From NCBI GenBank assembly GCA_012735135.1, contig JAAYHY010000048.1, forward strand, positions 1 to 35,404: a stretch of 35,404 nucleotides of DNA, in the 5' to 3' direction. Shown piece after piece: positions 1-7,111 of this stretch. Position 1 is the first letter of the stretch; each line of letters starts with the position of its first letter. The notes under the pieces are model-generated. The model saw only the letters and a list, made by a program, of their open reading frames with translations, was not told the origin of the DNA and did no database searches. Source of the stretch: Bacillota bacterium. Its GTDB lineage: Bacteria; Bacillota; UBA4882; UBA10575. The translations under genes were made by a program, and so were the position numbers.

Positions 1-68
1 GCCCAGTTGGTTAGAGCGCTACGTTGACATCGTAGAGGTCAGCGGTTCGACCCCGCTCCTCCCCACCA
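1..68 (+). tRNA. tRNA-Val(GAC), 5' end cut by window edge
   Basis: The anticodon arm is CTACG-TTGACAT-CGTAG, giving anticodon GAC at 26-28, which reads valine GTC/GTT codons. The T arm is AGCGG-TTCGACC-CCGCT (41-57). The acceptor 3' strand CCTCCCC is followed by discriminator A and an encoded CCA at 66-68. Part of the D arm is present, while the 5' acceptor strand lies outside the window. Confidence 0.93.
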
Positions 69-81
69 TTTATTAAAGTTC

Positions 82-103
82 AGCAGGAAACTGCTTTTTT
101 TTT
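82..103 (+). terminator. Rho-independent terminator after tRNA-Val
   Basis: AGCAG-GAAA-CTGCT forms a 5-bp hairpin with a GAAA tetraloop and runs straight into a tract of T residues. It lies 14 bases after the tRNA CCA end and probably ends the tRNA transcript. Confidence 0.75.
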
Positions 104-157
104 ATCAAAATATAAAATTATCCCGATTTTAGTATAATTTTTGCCGCCGTTTAGTAC

Positions 158-186
158 TTGTAAACGCAGAGGCCTTATGCTATAAT
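158..186 (+). promoter_or_regulatory. SigA-type promoter for yqzL-like ORF / phe leader
   Basis: TTGTAA (158-163) and a perfect TATAAT (181-186) are separated by 17 bp. No other convincing promoter is seen between here and pheS, so this one may drive the small ORF, the T-box leader and pheST together. Confidence 0.6.
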
Positions 187-238
187 ATAAATTGATGGCG
201 GGCATTTTCGACCAGAATAATGGAAGGGGAGGGGTTTT

Positions 239-334
239 ATGATCCTTTCCGCAGAGTTTTTCTGGAGACTATTTGAGATTACCGGGTCGATCGCAGCCTA
301 CTTGTTATATAAGGAATTTATTAATCTCAATTAA
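239..334 (+). CDS. yqzL: YqzL-like 31-residue small protein
   Basis: This ORF is too short for the ORF track. ATG at 239 follows a strong GGGGAGGGG Shine-Dalgarno site and opens 31 codons ending in TAA. The peptide contains FFWRLFEITGSIAAYLLYK, which resembles the short YqzL family of Bacillota (an aromatic FW, then TGS, then an AYLLYK segment). That assignment is from memory of the family pattern, and the function of the family is not known to me. It sits about 50 bases downstream of a good promoter and directly ahead of the Phe T-box, so it may be translated from the same RNA that carries the T-box. In Bacillus yqzL sits elsewhere (near era/recO), so the location is unusual. It could instead be a leader peptide, but it lacks a run of Phe codons. 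Confidence 0.6.
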   Translation: MILSAEFFWRLFEITGSIAAYLLYKEFINLN

Positions 335-339
335 AGGAA

Positions 340-596
340 AGACGAGGAAGGAAAAGAGTAACCGCACGGAACGGCACAGGGAGGAATGGCAAATTGAGAA
401 CATTCCCCGGGAAGGCGGTTGAAGTTCGTTCTGGAGTCGCTGGCTGAACAGGAGAGTAGGCCATGCCGGTTTCCACCGTTACCGGAAAAGATCCTTGCGA
501 AAAGGATCTGCAAAGCGGAGTCAGTCATGACTAAGATGGGTGGTACCGCGGAAGTAACCTTTCGTCCCTGAATATGGGCGGAAGGTTTTTATTTTA
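340..596 (+). promoter_or_regulatory. T-box leader (phenylalanine specifier) for pheST
   Basis: Stem I shows the specifier-loop layout: AGTA (357-360), then ACCGC pairing with GCGGT, then TGAAG followed by TTC (425-427), the Phe specifier codon. The conserved T-box GATGGGTGGTACCGCGG is at 535-551; its TGGT would pair with the ACCA end of uncharged tRNA-Phe. It overlaps a terminator hairpin AACCTTTCGTCCC/GGGCGGAAGGTT (556-587) followed by T residues. Known T-box logic predicts that uncharged tRNA-Phe stabilises the antiterminator and turns on pheST. The exact 5' end of the leader was not determined. Confidence 0.93.
556..594 (+). terminator. Conditional terminator of the Phe T-box
   Basis: A 12-bp stem with one bulged T, closed by a TGAATAT loop, is followed by TTTTTATTTT. 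The 5' arm lies immediately after the T-box sequence, as expected for the terminator/antiterminator switch. Confidence 0.85.
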
Positions 597-639
597 CATA
601 TTATTTCCCAAACCCAGGAAGGAGGTTAATCGTATATAA

Positions 640-1662
640 ATGCAAGATGAATTAAGAACAATTGAAGAACAAGCTCTAAAGGAGATCACCGGTGCAGCCT
701 CTTCCCAACAATTGGAAGAGATCCGGCTGAAGTATTTCGGGAAGAAAGGTGTGGTGACCCAGTATTCCCGGACTCTGGGCACCCTTTCTCCTGAAGAACG
801 GCCGCTGGCCGGTAAATTAATCAATAACCTGCGTGGACGCTTGGAAGAAGCGTTAGAAAACCGCCAACAAGAGCTGGAAAGCTTAGAAGCGGCTGCCAAG
901 TTTGAACGGGAAAGGTTGGATGTGGAACTTCCGGGGAGACGACCCCGGCGGGGTCATCCCCATCCGCTCCAGTTAATTATCGACGAGATTACCATGACCT
1001 TTTTAGGGATGGGTTTTTCCGTGGCGGAAGGCCCCGAGGTGGAATTGGATTTCTACAATTTTGAGGCCCTGAATATCCCACCCGAGCATCCCGCCAGGGA
1101 AATGCATGACTCTTTGTATATCACCGATAATATGCTCTTACGGACCCATACTTCTCCCGTCCAAGTCCGGACCATGGAAAAACTCTACCCCAATCCGGTA
1201 CGGATTATTGTACCGGGACGGGTTTACCGCCGGGATGCCCTTGATGCCACCCATTCGCCCATCTTCCACCAGATTGAAGGGTTACTGGTGGACAAAGGAG
1301 TAACCTTCGGTGATTTAAAAGGGGTGCTCACCGTCTTTGTCCGGAAGTTCTTCGGCGAAGACCGTCAGGTCCGGCTTAGACCAAGCTTTTTCCCGTTCAC
1401 CGAACCCAGCGCCGAAGTAGATGTTTCTTGTGTTTGCCGGGGCGAAGGTTGCCGGATCTGCAAAAACACCGGCTGGATTGAGATCCTGGGCGCCGGTTCA
1501 GTCCATCCAAAAGTGCTCGCCATGGCTAAATATGATCCGGAAATCTATTCCGGGTTTGCCTTCGGCATGGGGGTGGAACGCATCGCAATGCTCAGGTATG
1601 GGATTAGCGATATTCGCCAATTCTACGAAAATGACTTTCGTTTGCTCAGTCAATTTCACTAG
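640..1662 (+). CDS. pheS: Phenylalanine--tRNA ligase alpha subunit
   Basis: This is the catalytic alpha subunit of the alpha2-beta2 cytosolic synthetase that charges tRNA-Phe. The 340 residues match the family length of about 340. The N-terminal coiled-coil segment (about 1-90) would contact tRNA. The class II core follows, with motif 2 around VYRRDALDATHSPIFHQIEG, FFPFTEPSAEVDV, and motif 3 GMGVERIAMLRYGI near the C terminus. A CVCRGEGCRICKNTG cysteine insert precedes motif 3. The ATG at 640 has a stop codon immediately upstream in frame; the GGAGG site is about 14 bases away, which is long, but no better start exists. It is followed 13 bases later by pheT, forming an operon controlled by the upstream T-box. 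Confidence 0.97.
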   Translation: MQDELRTIEEQALKEITGAASSQQLEEIRLKYFGKKGVVTQYSRTLGTLSPEERPLAGKLINNLRGRLEEALENRQQELESLEAAAKFERERLDVELPGRRPRRGHPHPLQLIIDEITMTFLGMGFSVAEGPEVELDFYNFEALNIPPEHPAREMHDSLYITDNMLLRTHTSPVQVRTMEKLYPNPVRIIVPGRVYRRDALDATHSPIFHQIEGLLVDKGVTFGDLKGVLTVFVRKFFGEDRQVRLRPSFFPFTEPSAEVDVSCVCRGEGCRICKNTGWIEILGAGSVHPKVLAMAKYDPEIYSGFAFGMGVERIAMLRYGISDIRQFYENDFRLLSQFH

Positions 1663-1675
1663 GGGGGAATAAGGA

Positions 1676-4087
1676 TTGCGCGTCTCATATAACTGGTTAC
1701 GGGAATATGTCCCGCTTGAACAAAGCCCGACCCAACTGGCGGAAATCTTAACCATGGCCGGGCTTGAAGTCGATGAAATCATCAATTTGGGGGCCTCTTA
1801 CCGTTCCCTTAATCTTGGACAAGTGGCCTCCATCACGCCTCATCCGAAGACCGATAAACTTTACCTTTGCCGGATCCGTTTATATGACGGCGAGGTCAAC
1901 GTCATTACTGCCGCCAAAAATTTAAAGGTGGGCGATATTGTTCCTCTTGCCCTTCCCGGCTCCCAACTACCGGACGGGAAAATTATCCAGCCCGCCGAAT
2001 TTCAGGGGATTATTTCCGAGGGGATGCTCTGTTCCGAAGAAGAACTGGGTCTCGCCCGCCAGTCGGAAGGAATAATGGTTTTACCCACCGGTACCGATTT
2101 AAAAGCCGATTTACCGACGGTGTTGGGGTTGGACGATTATGTGCTTGTCTTAGAGTTAACCCCCAACCGGGCTGACTGTTACGGCATGCTGAACCTGGCC
2201 CGGGAAGTGGCGGCGCTCACCGGCGCCCGAGTGAACTTGCCGGCTTCTCCTGTGCAGGAAACAGAAGATCCCATCAGGGATTTGGTTACCGTGGAAGTAA
2301 TTAATCCGGAATTGGCCCCCCGTTACGCCGGCCGGGTTCTCCTCGATGTTGAAATTGGCGAGTCTCCTTTATGGCTGAAAACCCGCCTCCTTGCAGCCGG
2401 GATGCGTCCCATTAACAACCTGGTCGACCTGACCAACTATGTCATGTTGGAGTATAACCAACCACTACATGCCTTCGATCTAAACCAGATGGCCGGCCGG
2501 AAAATCGTGGTCCGTTCGGCCCGGCAAGATGAGTCCATTAAAACCTTGGATGGAGAGGAAAGAAAGCTCCATCCCGGACAGCTGGTGATCGCCGATGCGG
2601 TACGCGCCCAGTGTATTGCCGGGGTAATGGGGGCTTTCGATAGCGAAGTAACCGCCTCCACCCGGACGATCTTTTTGGAATCCGCTTATTTCGCTCCGGT
2701 CAGTATCAGACGTACCGCCCAAGAGCTTGCTATCCGGTCCGAAGCGGCGATCCGTTTCGGGAAAGGACTGGACCCGGAGACGGTGCCCTTGGCCTTAGAC
2801 CGCGTCGCCTTTTTTGCCCAGCAACTGGGGGTCGCCCGGATCGCGAAAGGGGTCGTCGATTGCAATACCAAGCCGGCTGCGACCCGAAAAATATGGTTCC
2901 GTCCGGAGAAGATCAATGCCTTACTCGGTACAAAACTGGAAACCGGCTACATCCGGGAGATCTTCCAACGCCTTCACTTTAAAATTGAGGAGGACAGCAC
3001 CGACGGGAAAACTTATGTCCTGCCTCCATCTTACCGTTTAGACATCGAAAATGAAGCGGACCTGGCGGAAGAAGTGGCCCGGATTTACGGCTATAATGAG
3101 ATCCCGGCCACCTATCCCGCCGCCCAAATAATCGGGAAACTCACCCCGGAGCAAGAATTCACGGCCAAAACCAGAGAATTTCTTTTAGGTTTGGGGTTAA
3201 GCGAGATTATTACCTATAGTTTCCATGGCGAAAAAATGTTTGACCGCCTCCACATCCCGGCCGGGCACCCTCTTCGCCAGGCAGTAAAGATGAAGGTACC
3301 CCTCAGTGAGGAAGGGTCTCTAATGCGAACCACTCTTCTGACGGGTGTGTTGGAAACACTAAGTTATAACGCCAGCCGGAACCGGCATGACCTTAAAGTC
3401 TTCGAAATCGCCCATGTTTATCATCTCAAGGCCAATACCGGCGAGTTACCCGACGAGCCGATGCATCTGGCCGGCGGACTGAGCGGACGGCTGGAGGAAC
3501 CCGGCTGGAACCAAAGCGACCGGGAGGTCGATTTTTATGATGGAAAAGGTCTGCTCGAAACCCTCTTTTCCCACTTGCGGGTTAAGGAGGTAAGTTACCG
3601 CCGGGGTGAGCACCCCGTCATGCATCCTGGACGGACCGCCGTCATCGAAGCTTCCGGACGTCAGGTTGGGTTTGTCGGTGAAATTCACCCGGCGGTCAAA
3701 AAGGAGTTTAACCTTACCGCCCCGGTGGTCCTTTTTGAGCTAAATTTGGATCAGTTGTGGCAAGGAGCCGAAAAAGCGGTAATCCGTGTCACTCCCTTGC
3801 CGAAATTCCCTCCCATCCTGCGGGATCTGGCCTTCCTGTTACCGGAAAAGGTAGCGGCCCAAGACCTCGTCAACCTTTTCCACGAAATTAGCGGGGATAA
3901 GCTGGAAGCGGTAAACTTATTCGATGTTTACCAAGGTGATAAAATTCCTTCCGGCTACCGCAGTTTAGCCTTTTCCTTGACCTTCCGCCTCCCCGATCGC
4001 ACTTTACAAGACGAAGAAGTTAACACGATTATGGAAAAGATCATCACGACCGCAGCGGAGCGCTGCCAAGCACAGCTCCGGGCCTAA
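1676..4087 (+). CDS. pheT: Phenylalanine--tRNA ligase beta subunit
   Basis: This is the structural and editing beta subunit of the same synthetase. The 803 residues fit the bacterial long form. Domains in order: a tRNA-binding OB fold (about 40-150, with KTDKLYLCRI), the B3/B4 editing region (about 210-380, with AIRFGKGLDP), the B5 domain (about 400-470), the pseudo-catalytic core, and a C-terminal ferredoxin-fold anticodon-binding domain (about 710-803, LPKFPPILRDLAFLL). Translation starts at TTG 1676 after a GGGGGG Shine-Dalgarno site, 13 bases after pheS stops. Two hairpins follow, the second a strong terminator, so the phe transcript should end before the agr genes. Confidence 0.97.
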   Translation: MRVSYNWLREYVPLEQSPTQLAEILTMAGLEVDEIINLGASYRSLNLGQVASITPHPKTDKLYLCRIRLYDGEVNVITAAKNLKVGDIVPLALPGSQLPDGKIIQPAEFQGIISEGMLCSEEELGLARQSEGIMVLPTGTDLKADLPTVLGLDDYVLVLELTPNRADCYGMLNLAREVAALTGARVNLPASPVQETEDPIRDLVTVEVINPELAPRYAGRVLLDVEIGESPLWLKTRLLAAGMRPINNLVDLTNYVMLEYNQPLHAFDLNQMAGRKIVVRSARQDESIKTLDGEERKLHPGQLVIADAVRAQCIAGVMGAFDSEVTASTRTIFLESAYFAPVSIRRTAQELAIRSEAAIRFGKGLDPETVPLALDRVAFFAQQLGVARIAKGVVDCNTKPAATRKIWFRPEKINALLGTKLETGYIREIFQRLHFKIEEDSTDGKTYVLPPSYRLDIENEADLAEEVARIYGYNEIPATYPAAQIIGKLTPEQEFTAKTREFLLGLGLSEIITYSFHGEKMFDRLHIPAGHPLRQAVKMKVPLSEEGSLMRTTLLTGVLETLSYNASRNRHDLKVFEIAHVYHLKANTGELPDEPMHLAGGLSGRLEEPGWNQSDREVDFYDGKGLLETLFSHLRVKEVSYRRGEHPVMHPGRTAVIEASGRQVGFVGEIHPAVKKEFNLTAPVVLFELNLDQLWQGAEKAVIRVTPLPKFPPILRDLAFLLPEKVAAQDLVNLFHEISGDKLEAVNLFDVYQGDKIPSGYRSLAFSLTFRLPDRTLQDEEVNTIMEKIITTAAERCQAQLRA

Positions 4088-4094
4088 CCCTTTG

Positions 4095-4119
4095 GAGGCA
4101 AAAAGCCTCATTCTTTTCA
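4095..4119 (+). terminator. Weak hairpin after pheT
   Basis: GAGGC-AAAAA-GCCTC is followed by ATTCTTTTC. The stem is short and the T tract is interrupted, so termination here would be partial. Confidence 0.4.
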
Positions 4120-4158
4120 GTCAAAAGGAACATTACTTGGTTTTTGCAAGTTAGAATC

Positions 4159-4188
4159 AACCATCCGGATAGCGGATGGTTTTTTTTT
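4159..4188 (+). terminator. Strong Rho-independent terminator between pheT and agrB
   Basis: AACCATCCG-GATAG-CGGATGGTT is a perfect 9-bp stem followed by an uninterrupted T tract. It separates pheST from the agr-like locus. Confidence 0.9.
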
Positions 4189-4398
4189 GGCCCGTCTCCG
4201 GCAACCGGCTAACTCCTGAGAATCCACGGTAAAAGCCAACCCCGGATGCTTTTCAGTAAAATCCTCTCTGAAGGTGCTTTTTGTCATTATAATTAGGGTA
4301 AATTAGGGGGAAAAATTTAATATTCGGTAATCTTCGGGATAAAAGAATTATTGGAAAAAGTCGATGATCATAGTGACTCAATTTAGGGGGGCATTGGG
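4189..4398 (+). other. Upstream region of agrB, no gene seen
   Basis: About 210 bases without a credible ORF. It contains a TATAAT (4288-4293) that could be the -10 of the agr promoter, but no good -35 is seen 17 bp upstream. A GGGGGG Shine-Dalgarno tract lies just before the agrB start. Confidence 0.4.
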
Positions 4399-5031
4399 AT
4401 GGTCTTAAAAAACCTGGCCACGATCTGGGCGGAAGCACTGGCACAAGGGGCAGGCGAGAAGGACTCTTACAAAATAGATTTAGTCCGGTATATGGTGGAA
4501 AGTTTACTCTCCATGCTGCTCTCCCTCTTTTTTATCCTGATCTTTGGACTAATCTTTGGTGTTCTAAAAACAGCCCTTCTCATTACAATCGTAGTTGCCG
4601 TCTTAAAAACTTTTATGGGCGGGTTACACCTGAAGACTCCGCTCCGGTGCGCTCTGGTGGGTGCGGTCATGACCATTCTCCTTAGTTATCTTGCCCGAAT
4701 TTTACCTTTTCACCAGATCCCAAAGCTGGTTCAATTATGGGTCTTCGTCTTTTTAGTTTTTATCGTTTGGAAACAAGCCCCCCTTGAAGCGCAGGGAAAA
4801 CCACTGACGATTGAGCATAAGAAGAGTTTAGCCCGCTATTCCAGACTCCTTATTCTTCTAATTACTCTGATTTGTTGGGGCTGGCCACAAGGCTTCGCTA
4901 TAAATGAACTTTTCTATGGTACGTTTTTTCAAGGATTAAACCTAACTCGACCTTTAGCCCTTGCCTTAGCTACCCTTGATCATGCTTTGGACCGCGCAGC
5001 CGACAAGTTTCAAGGAATTATTCGATTATAA
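4399..5031 (+). CDS. agrB: AgrB-family peptide-processing membrane protease
   Basis: AgrB is an integral membrane cysteine endopeptidase that removes the C-terminal part of the AgrD precursor and forms the thiolactone ring of the signal peptide. The 210 residues are normal for the family. Residues 69-90 contain FMGGLHLKTPLRC, with the catalytic pair His77 and Cys84 in the spacing and numbering known from Staphylococcus AgrB. The N-terminal region is amphipathic, and four to six hydrophobic segments follow (about 33-70, 82-103, 109-122, 147-165, 185-200). It starts at ATG 4399 after an AGGGGGG site. The next gene, 21 bases downstream, is its presumed substrate agrD. The locus sits between pheT and zapA, which are close neighbours in many Bacillota, suggesting insertion. 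Confidence 0.92.
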   Translation: MVLKNLATIWAEALAQGAGEKDSYKIDLVRYMVESLLSMLLSLFFILIFGLIFGVLKTALLITIVVAVLKTFMGGLHLKTPLRCALVGAVMTILLSYLARILPFHQIPKLVQLWVFVFLVFIVWKQAPLEAQGKPLTIEHKKSLARYSRLLILLITLICWGWPQGFAINELFYGTFFQGLNLTRPLALALATLDHALDRAADKFQGIIRL

Positions 5032-5051
5032 ATAGAAAGGAGGTTTTGAAA

Positions 5052-5165
5052 GTGAAAAAACGGATTTGTTCGGTCCTTCTGTCGGTACTGGCGATTCTGG
5101 CCAGTTGCAGTCTGTGTTCGGCGTGCTTTTTCATCTGGTATCAGCCGGAAATTCCCCAGAAATAG
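5052..5165 (+). CDS. agrD: AgrD-like cyclic autoinducer peptide precursor
   Basis: This 37-codon gene is missing from the ORF track. GTG 5052 lies behind a perfect AAGGAGG site, 20 bases after agrB. The peptide has a basic start (KKR), a hydrophobic helix (SVLLSVLAILAS), a Cys-rich middle, and the segment CFFIW-YQPEIPQK. This matches the AgrD layout, in which a Cys plus four residues form the thiolactone ring, followed by a conserved acidic/proline tail (compare CDFIM-DEPEVP of Staphylococcus AgrD). The predicted signal therefore has a CFFIW ring (Cys25-Trp29) and an unknown N-terminal tail from CSLCSA. The hydrophobic, Trp-ended ring is an inference. The extra cysteines at 19 and 22 are unusual and could change the tail chemistry. 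Confidence 0.88.
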   Translation: MKKRICSVLLSVLAILASCSLCSACFFIWYQPEIPQK

Positions 5166-5293
5166 CAACATTGAAGACAAATAGTCCTTAGTCCTTACTC
5201 AATCTGTAGATTATCAAATGATGAAAATCAAAGCCAGGTGAGTAACTAGCATCGGAGGTTTCTTGAAGCAGCTTCGTAAAAAAGAAACTGATT

Positions 5294-5318
5294 ATTCTTA
5301 AGCACACGTATTCTTAAG
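5294..5318. repeat. Direct repeat ATTCTTAAG x2
   Basis: ATTCTTAAG occurs at 5294-5302 and 5310-5318, each followed by an ACGTA-containing stretch. The two 9-bp copies are separated by 7 bp. They may form a protein-binding site upstream of the AgrC-like gene. Confidence 0.45.
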
Positions 5319-5357
5319 AGACGTATGTTTATATGTTTGACATATAAATATACGTCT
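5319..5357. promoter_or_regulatory. Long perfect hairpin/dyad upstream of AgrC-like gene
   Basis: AGACGTATGTTTATATG and CATATAAATATACGTCT form 17-bp arms around a 5-base TTTGA loop, with one G-T pair. No T tract follows, so it is not a standard terminator. It could be an operator, an RNA stability/attenuation hairpin limiting expression of the receptor gene, or the relic of an insertion. Confidence 0.6.
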
Positions 5358-5407
5358 ATCCTATGCGCTCAATCTTTGAAGTGCTTAAAGGCAGGTGTTA
5401 AGATCCC

Positions 5408-6730
5408 TTGCCAAAAGATGTATTATTGCAGCTCGTCGCAGGGAAGCAACATTATACCTTATTTTTAACGTTTATTGTTTTCATAATAAACTGGGTAGTG
5501 ATGCTCAAACTAGGCCTAATAATAATCCGATGCACAGTAAAAATACAAAAGCTTATTTTCCCTTGGGCTTTACTTGGTGTTATATACAGCCTTATTACCA
5601 AGCAAATTATTTCTGAATTCCTTTATTTTTTTACAACATTACTGGTGATTTTCGTTATATTGCTAATTATATCTAAAAAGGATCCGTTAACCGTTTTCTT
5701 TGGCGCATTAACATCACTACTCTCACCAATCTTTAGTATATTATTATTTGGACAGCCTTTACTCATGATTAATGTTACGCGGGAAATAATGTTAGGGCCA
5801 GAGGGTATAGTAATCGGAAGTATATTAGAAGGTATTGTGCCAGCTTTTTTTCTTGTCATTACGCGTAGTAGTATCCGGTCTGAAGAGGACAAAAATAAAA
5901 CATTCTGTCGCAATGTAATAATTAGTATATTCCTTTTATTTGTTTCGTATTTTTTATGCGCAATCGTTTTTTATTACCTCACTAATTATCGGGACTCAAT
6001 TCTCTGGTATGTTCTAATCAGTGAGGCCATACTGGTCAGCATTACAATTATTGCCTTTTTCCGGCTCAGATCGGTAATTAAAAAAGAGCAACAAAGAAGT
6101 GAAGAAAACCACAGCACCTACCTGTTAAGAACGATCCTCTCCAAACAAAGGGAGTACCGGAATTTTTTCCAAGTGATCCGCGCAATGGCGGAAAGGGAAA
6201 GCAACCAGAATATTGTTGATTATATTGATCACATCTTAATTGATATGTCTTTAATTGAAGAGTCTAATGGCGTCAACCCCATTTTCGCCGCTTTCCAGGT
6301 GGCTGAACAAATCAAAGCCAAAGAAAAAGGGGTTGAAATCTCTACCAAAACAAAATCGGATCTACACCAATTAAGGGAGCCGGTTCAAGTATATGATATT
6401 TTCAAAGACTTACTACAGTTTTTTGTCGATTACGAAGAAAGGGTCTTAGCGGATGAGCATCGTATCAACGTCGAAATTGACGAGACAGATCAGGAATATA
6501 TCTTTAAAATAACCCGCAAGAACGGTAGGGAGGAGTCGGGAACGGATCTTAATCATGTATCTACTCCCCCGGAAGGAGAGCATCGTCTGGAACAGATTGC
6601 GAAACGTATTCGGAAACTACGGGGAAAGATTTTTTTCTTGTATCAAGAGGATAAATTAAGGGGCTGCCTGTTTAGAACCGCCAAGGCCAAACCAAAAGAT
6701 TACCTTTTCCCCTTTAATTTTGGAACCTGA
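5408..6730 (+). CDS. AgrC-like membrane receptor, apparent pseudokinase
   Basis: A 440-residue protein with about six or seven hydrophobic segments (within 16-40, 48-66, 70-89, 95-120, 135-152, 169-192, 199-218), then a cytoplasmic part shaped like the Spo0B/AgrC-type dimerisation helices and an ATPase-like fold. The segment SKQREYRNFFQVIRAMAERE lines up with the RHDxxNxLQVI phosphoacceptor motif, but the His position is Arg248. The expected N-box (NLLDNA) reads DLLQFFVDY, and no DxGxG or GLGL motif is present. It therefore probably cannot phosphorylate or bind ATP normally. It would be the receptor for the agrD product, signalling by another route; no AgrA response regulator is nearby. It starts at TTG 5408 after a weak AGGTG; the true start is uncertain. 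The gene is visibly AT-rich with many ATA/TTA codons, unlike its neighbours, suggesting transfer. Confidence 0.72.
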   Translation: MPKDVLLQLVAGKQHYTLFLTFIVFIINWVVMLKLGLIIIRCTVKIQKLIFPWALLGVIYSLITKQIISEFLYFFTTLLVIFVILLIISKKDPLTVFFGALTSLLSPIFSILLFGQPLLMINVTREIMLGPEGIVIGSILEGIVPAFFLVITRSSIRSEEDKNKTFCRNVIISIFLLFVSYFLCAIVFYYLTNYRDSILWYVLISEAILVSITIIAFFRLRSVIKKEQQRSEENHSTYLLRTILSKQREYRNFFQVIRAMAERESNQNIVDYIDHILIDMSLIEESNGVNPIFAAFQVAEQIKAKEKGVEISTKTKSDLHQLREPVQVYDIFKDLLQFFVDYEERVLADEHRINVEIDETDQEYIFKITRKNGREESGTDLNHVSTPPEGEHRLEQIAKRIRKLRGKIFFLYQEDKLRGCLFRTAKAKPKDYLFPFNFGT

Positions 6731-6759
6731 CTCCTTCCGAAGAAGGAGTTTACTTTTTT
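6730..6759 (+). terminator. Rho-independent terminator after AgrC-like gene
   Basis: ACTCCTTC-CGAA-GAAGGAGT is an 8-bp stem followed by TTACTTTTTT. It closes the agr-like locus before zapA. Confidence 0.85.
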
Positions 6760-6806
6760 ATTGTCAAATATATAAAGGATAACATCATCTTAGGTGGTGA
6801 GCTCCG

Positions 6807-7085
6807 GTGACGGCCCACAAAATCGAAGGCAAACCTCTAAACCGTGTAACCATTAAAATCATGGGTGATGAGTATAATGTAGTCGGACCGGAGTCACCAG
6901 AGTACATTGACCGTCTGGTCGAAACCATCGAAGCAAAGATTGACACGATCCAAAAAGCCCATGGTGATGCCAAGTTATCCAAAACTCAGTTGGCCATCTT
7001 AGTTGCCTTACAGATTACGGATGAATTGGAAAAGCTTCGCATAGACCATGAAAATCTGGAGAAATTATTACAAGCAGCCAAATAG
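6807..7085 (+). CDS. zapA: Cell division protein ZapA
   Basis: A small FtsZ-ring-associated protein that bundles FtsZ filaments at midcell. The 92 residues are normal length. The N-terminal globular part has NRVTIKIMGDEYNVVGPESPEYI, typical of ZapA, and a C-terminal coiled coil runs from about residue 45 to the end. It starts at GTG 6807 behind GGTGGTGAG. It ends just upstream of the cvpA-like gene. In many Bacillota zapA follows pheT directly; here the agr-like locus separates them. Confidence 0.92.
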   Translation: MTAHKIEGKPLNRVTIKIMGDEYNVVGPESPEYIDRLVETIEAKIDTIQKAHGDAKLSKTQLAILVALQITDELEKLRIDHENLEKLLQAAK

Positions 7086-7111
7086 GCTTGGCACTACCGG
7101 AGGAAATAAAC

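Noticed and set aside
4189-4245. CCGGCTAACTCC resembling the 3' part of a ydaO (c-di-AMP) riboswitch
   Set aside because: The 5' half of the aptamer is missing and a strong terminator stands directly upstream, so only a short chance match remains.
5395-5616. 73-residue ORF overlapping the AgrC-like gene
   Set aside because: It is a shadow frame of the membrane receptor gene; its sequence shows no family pattern.
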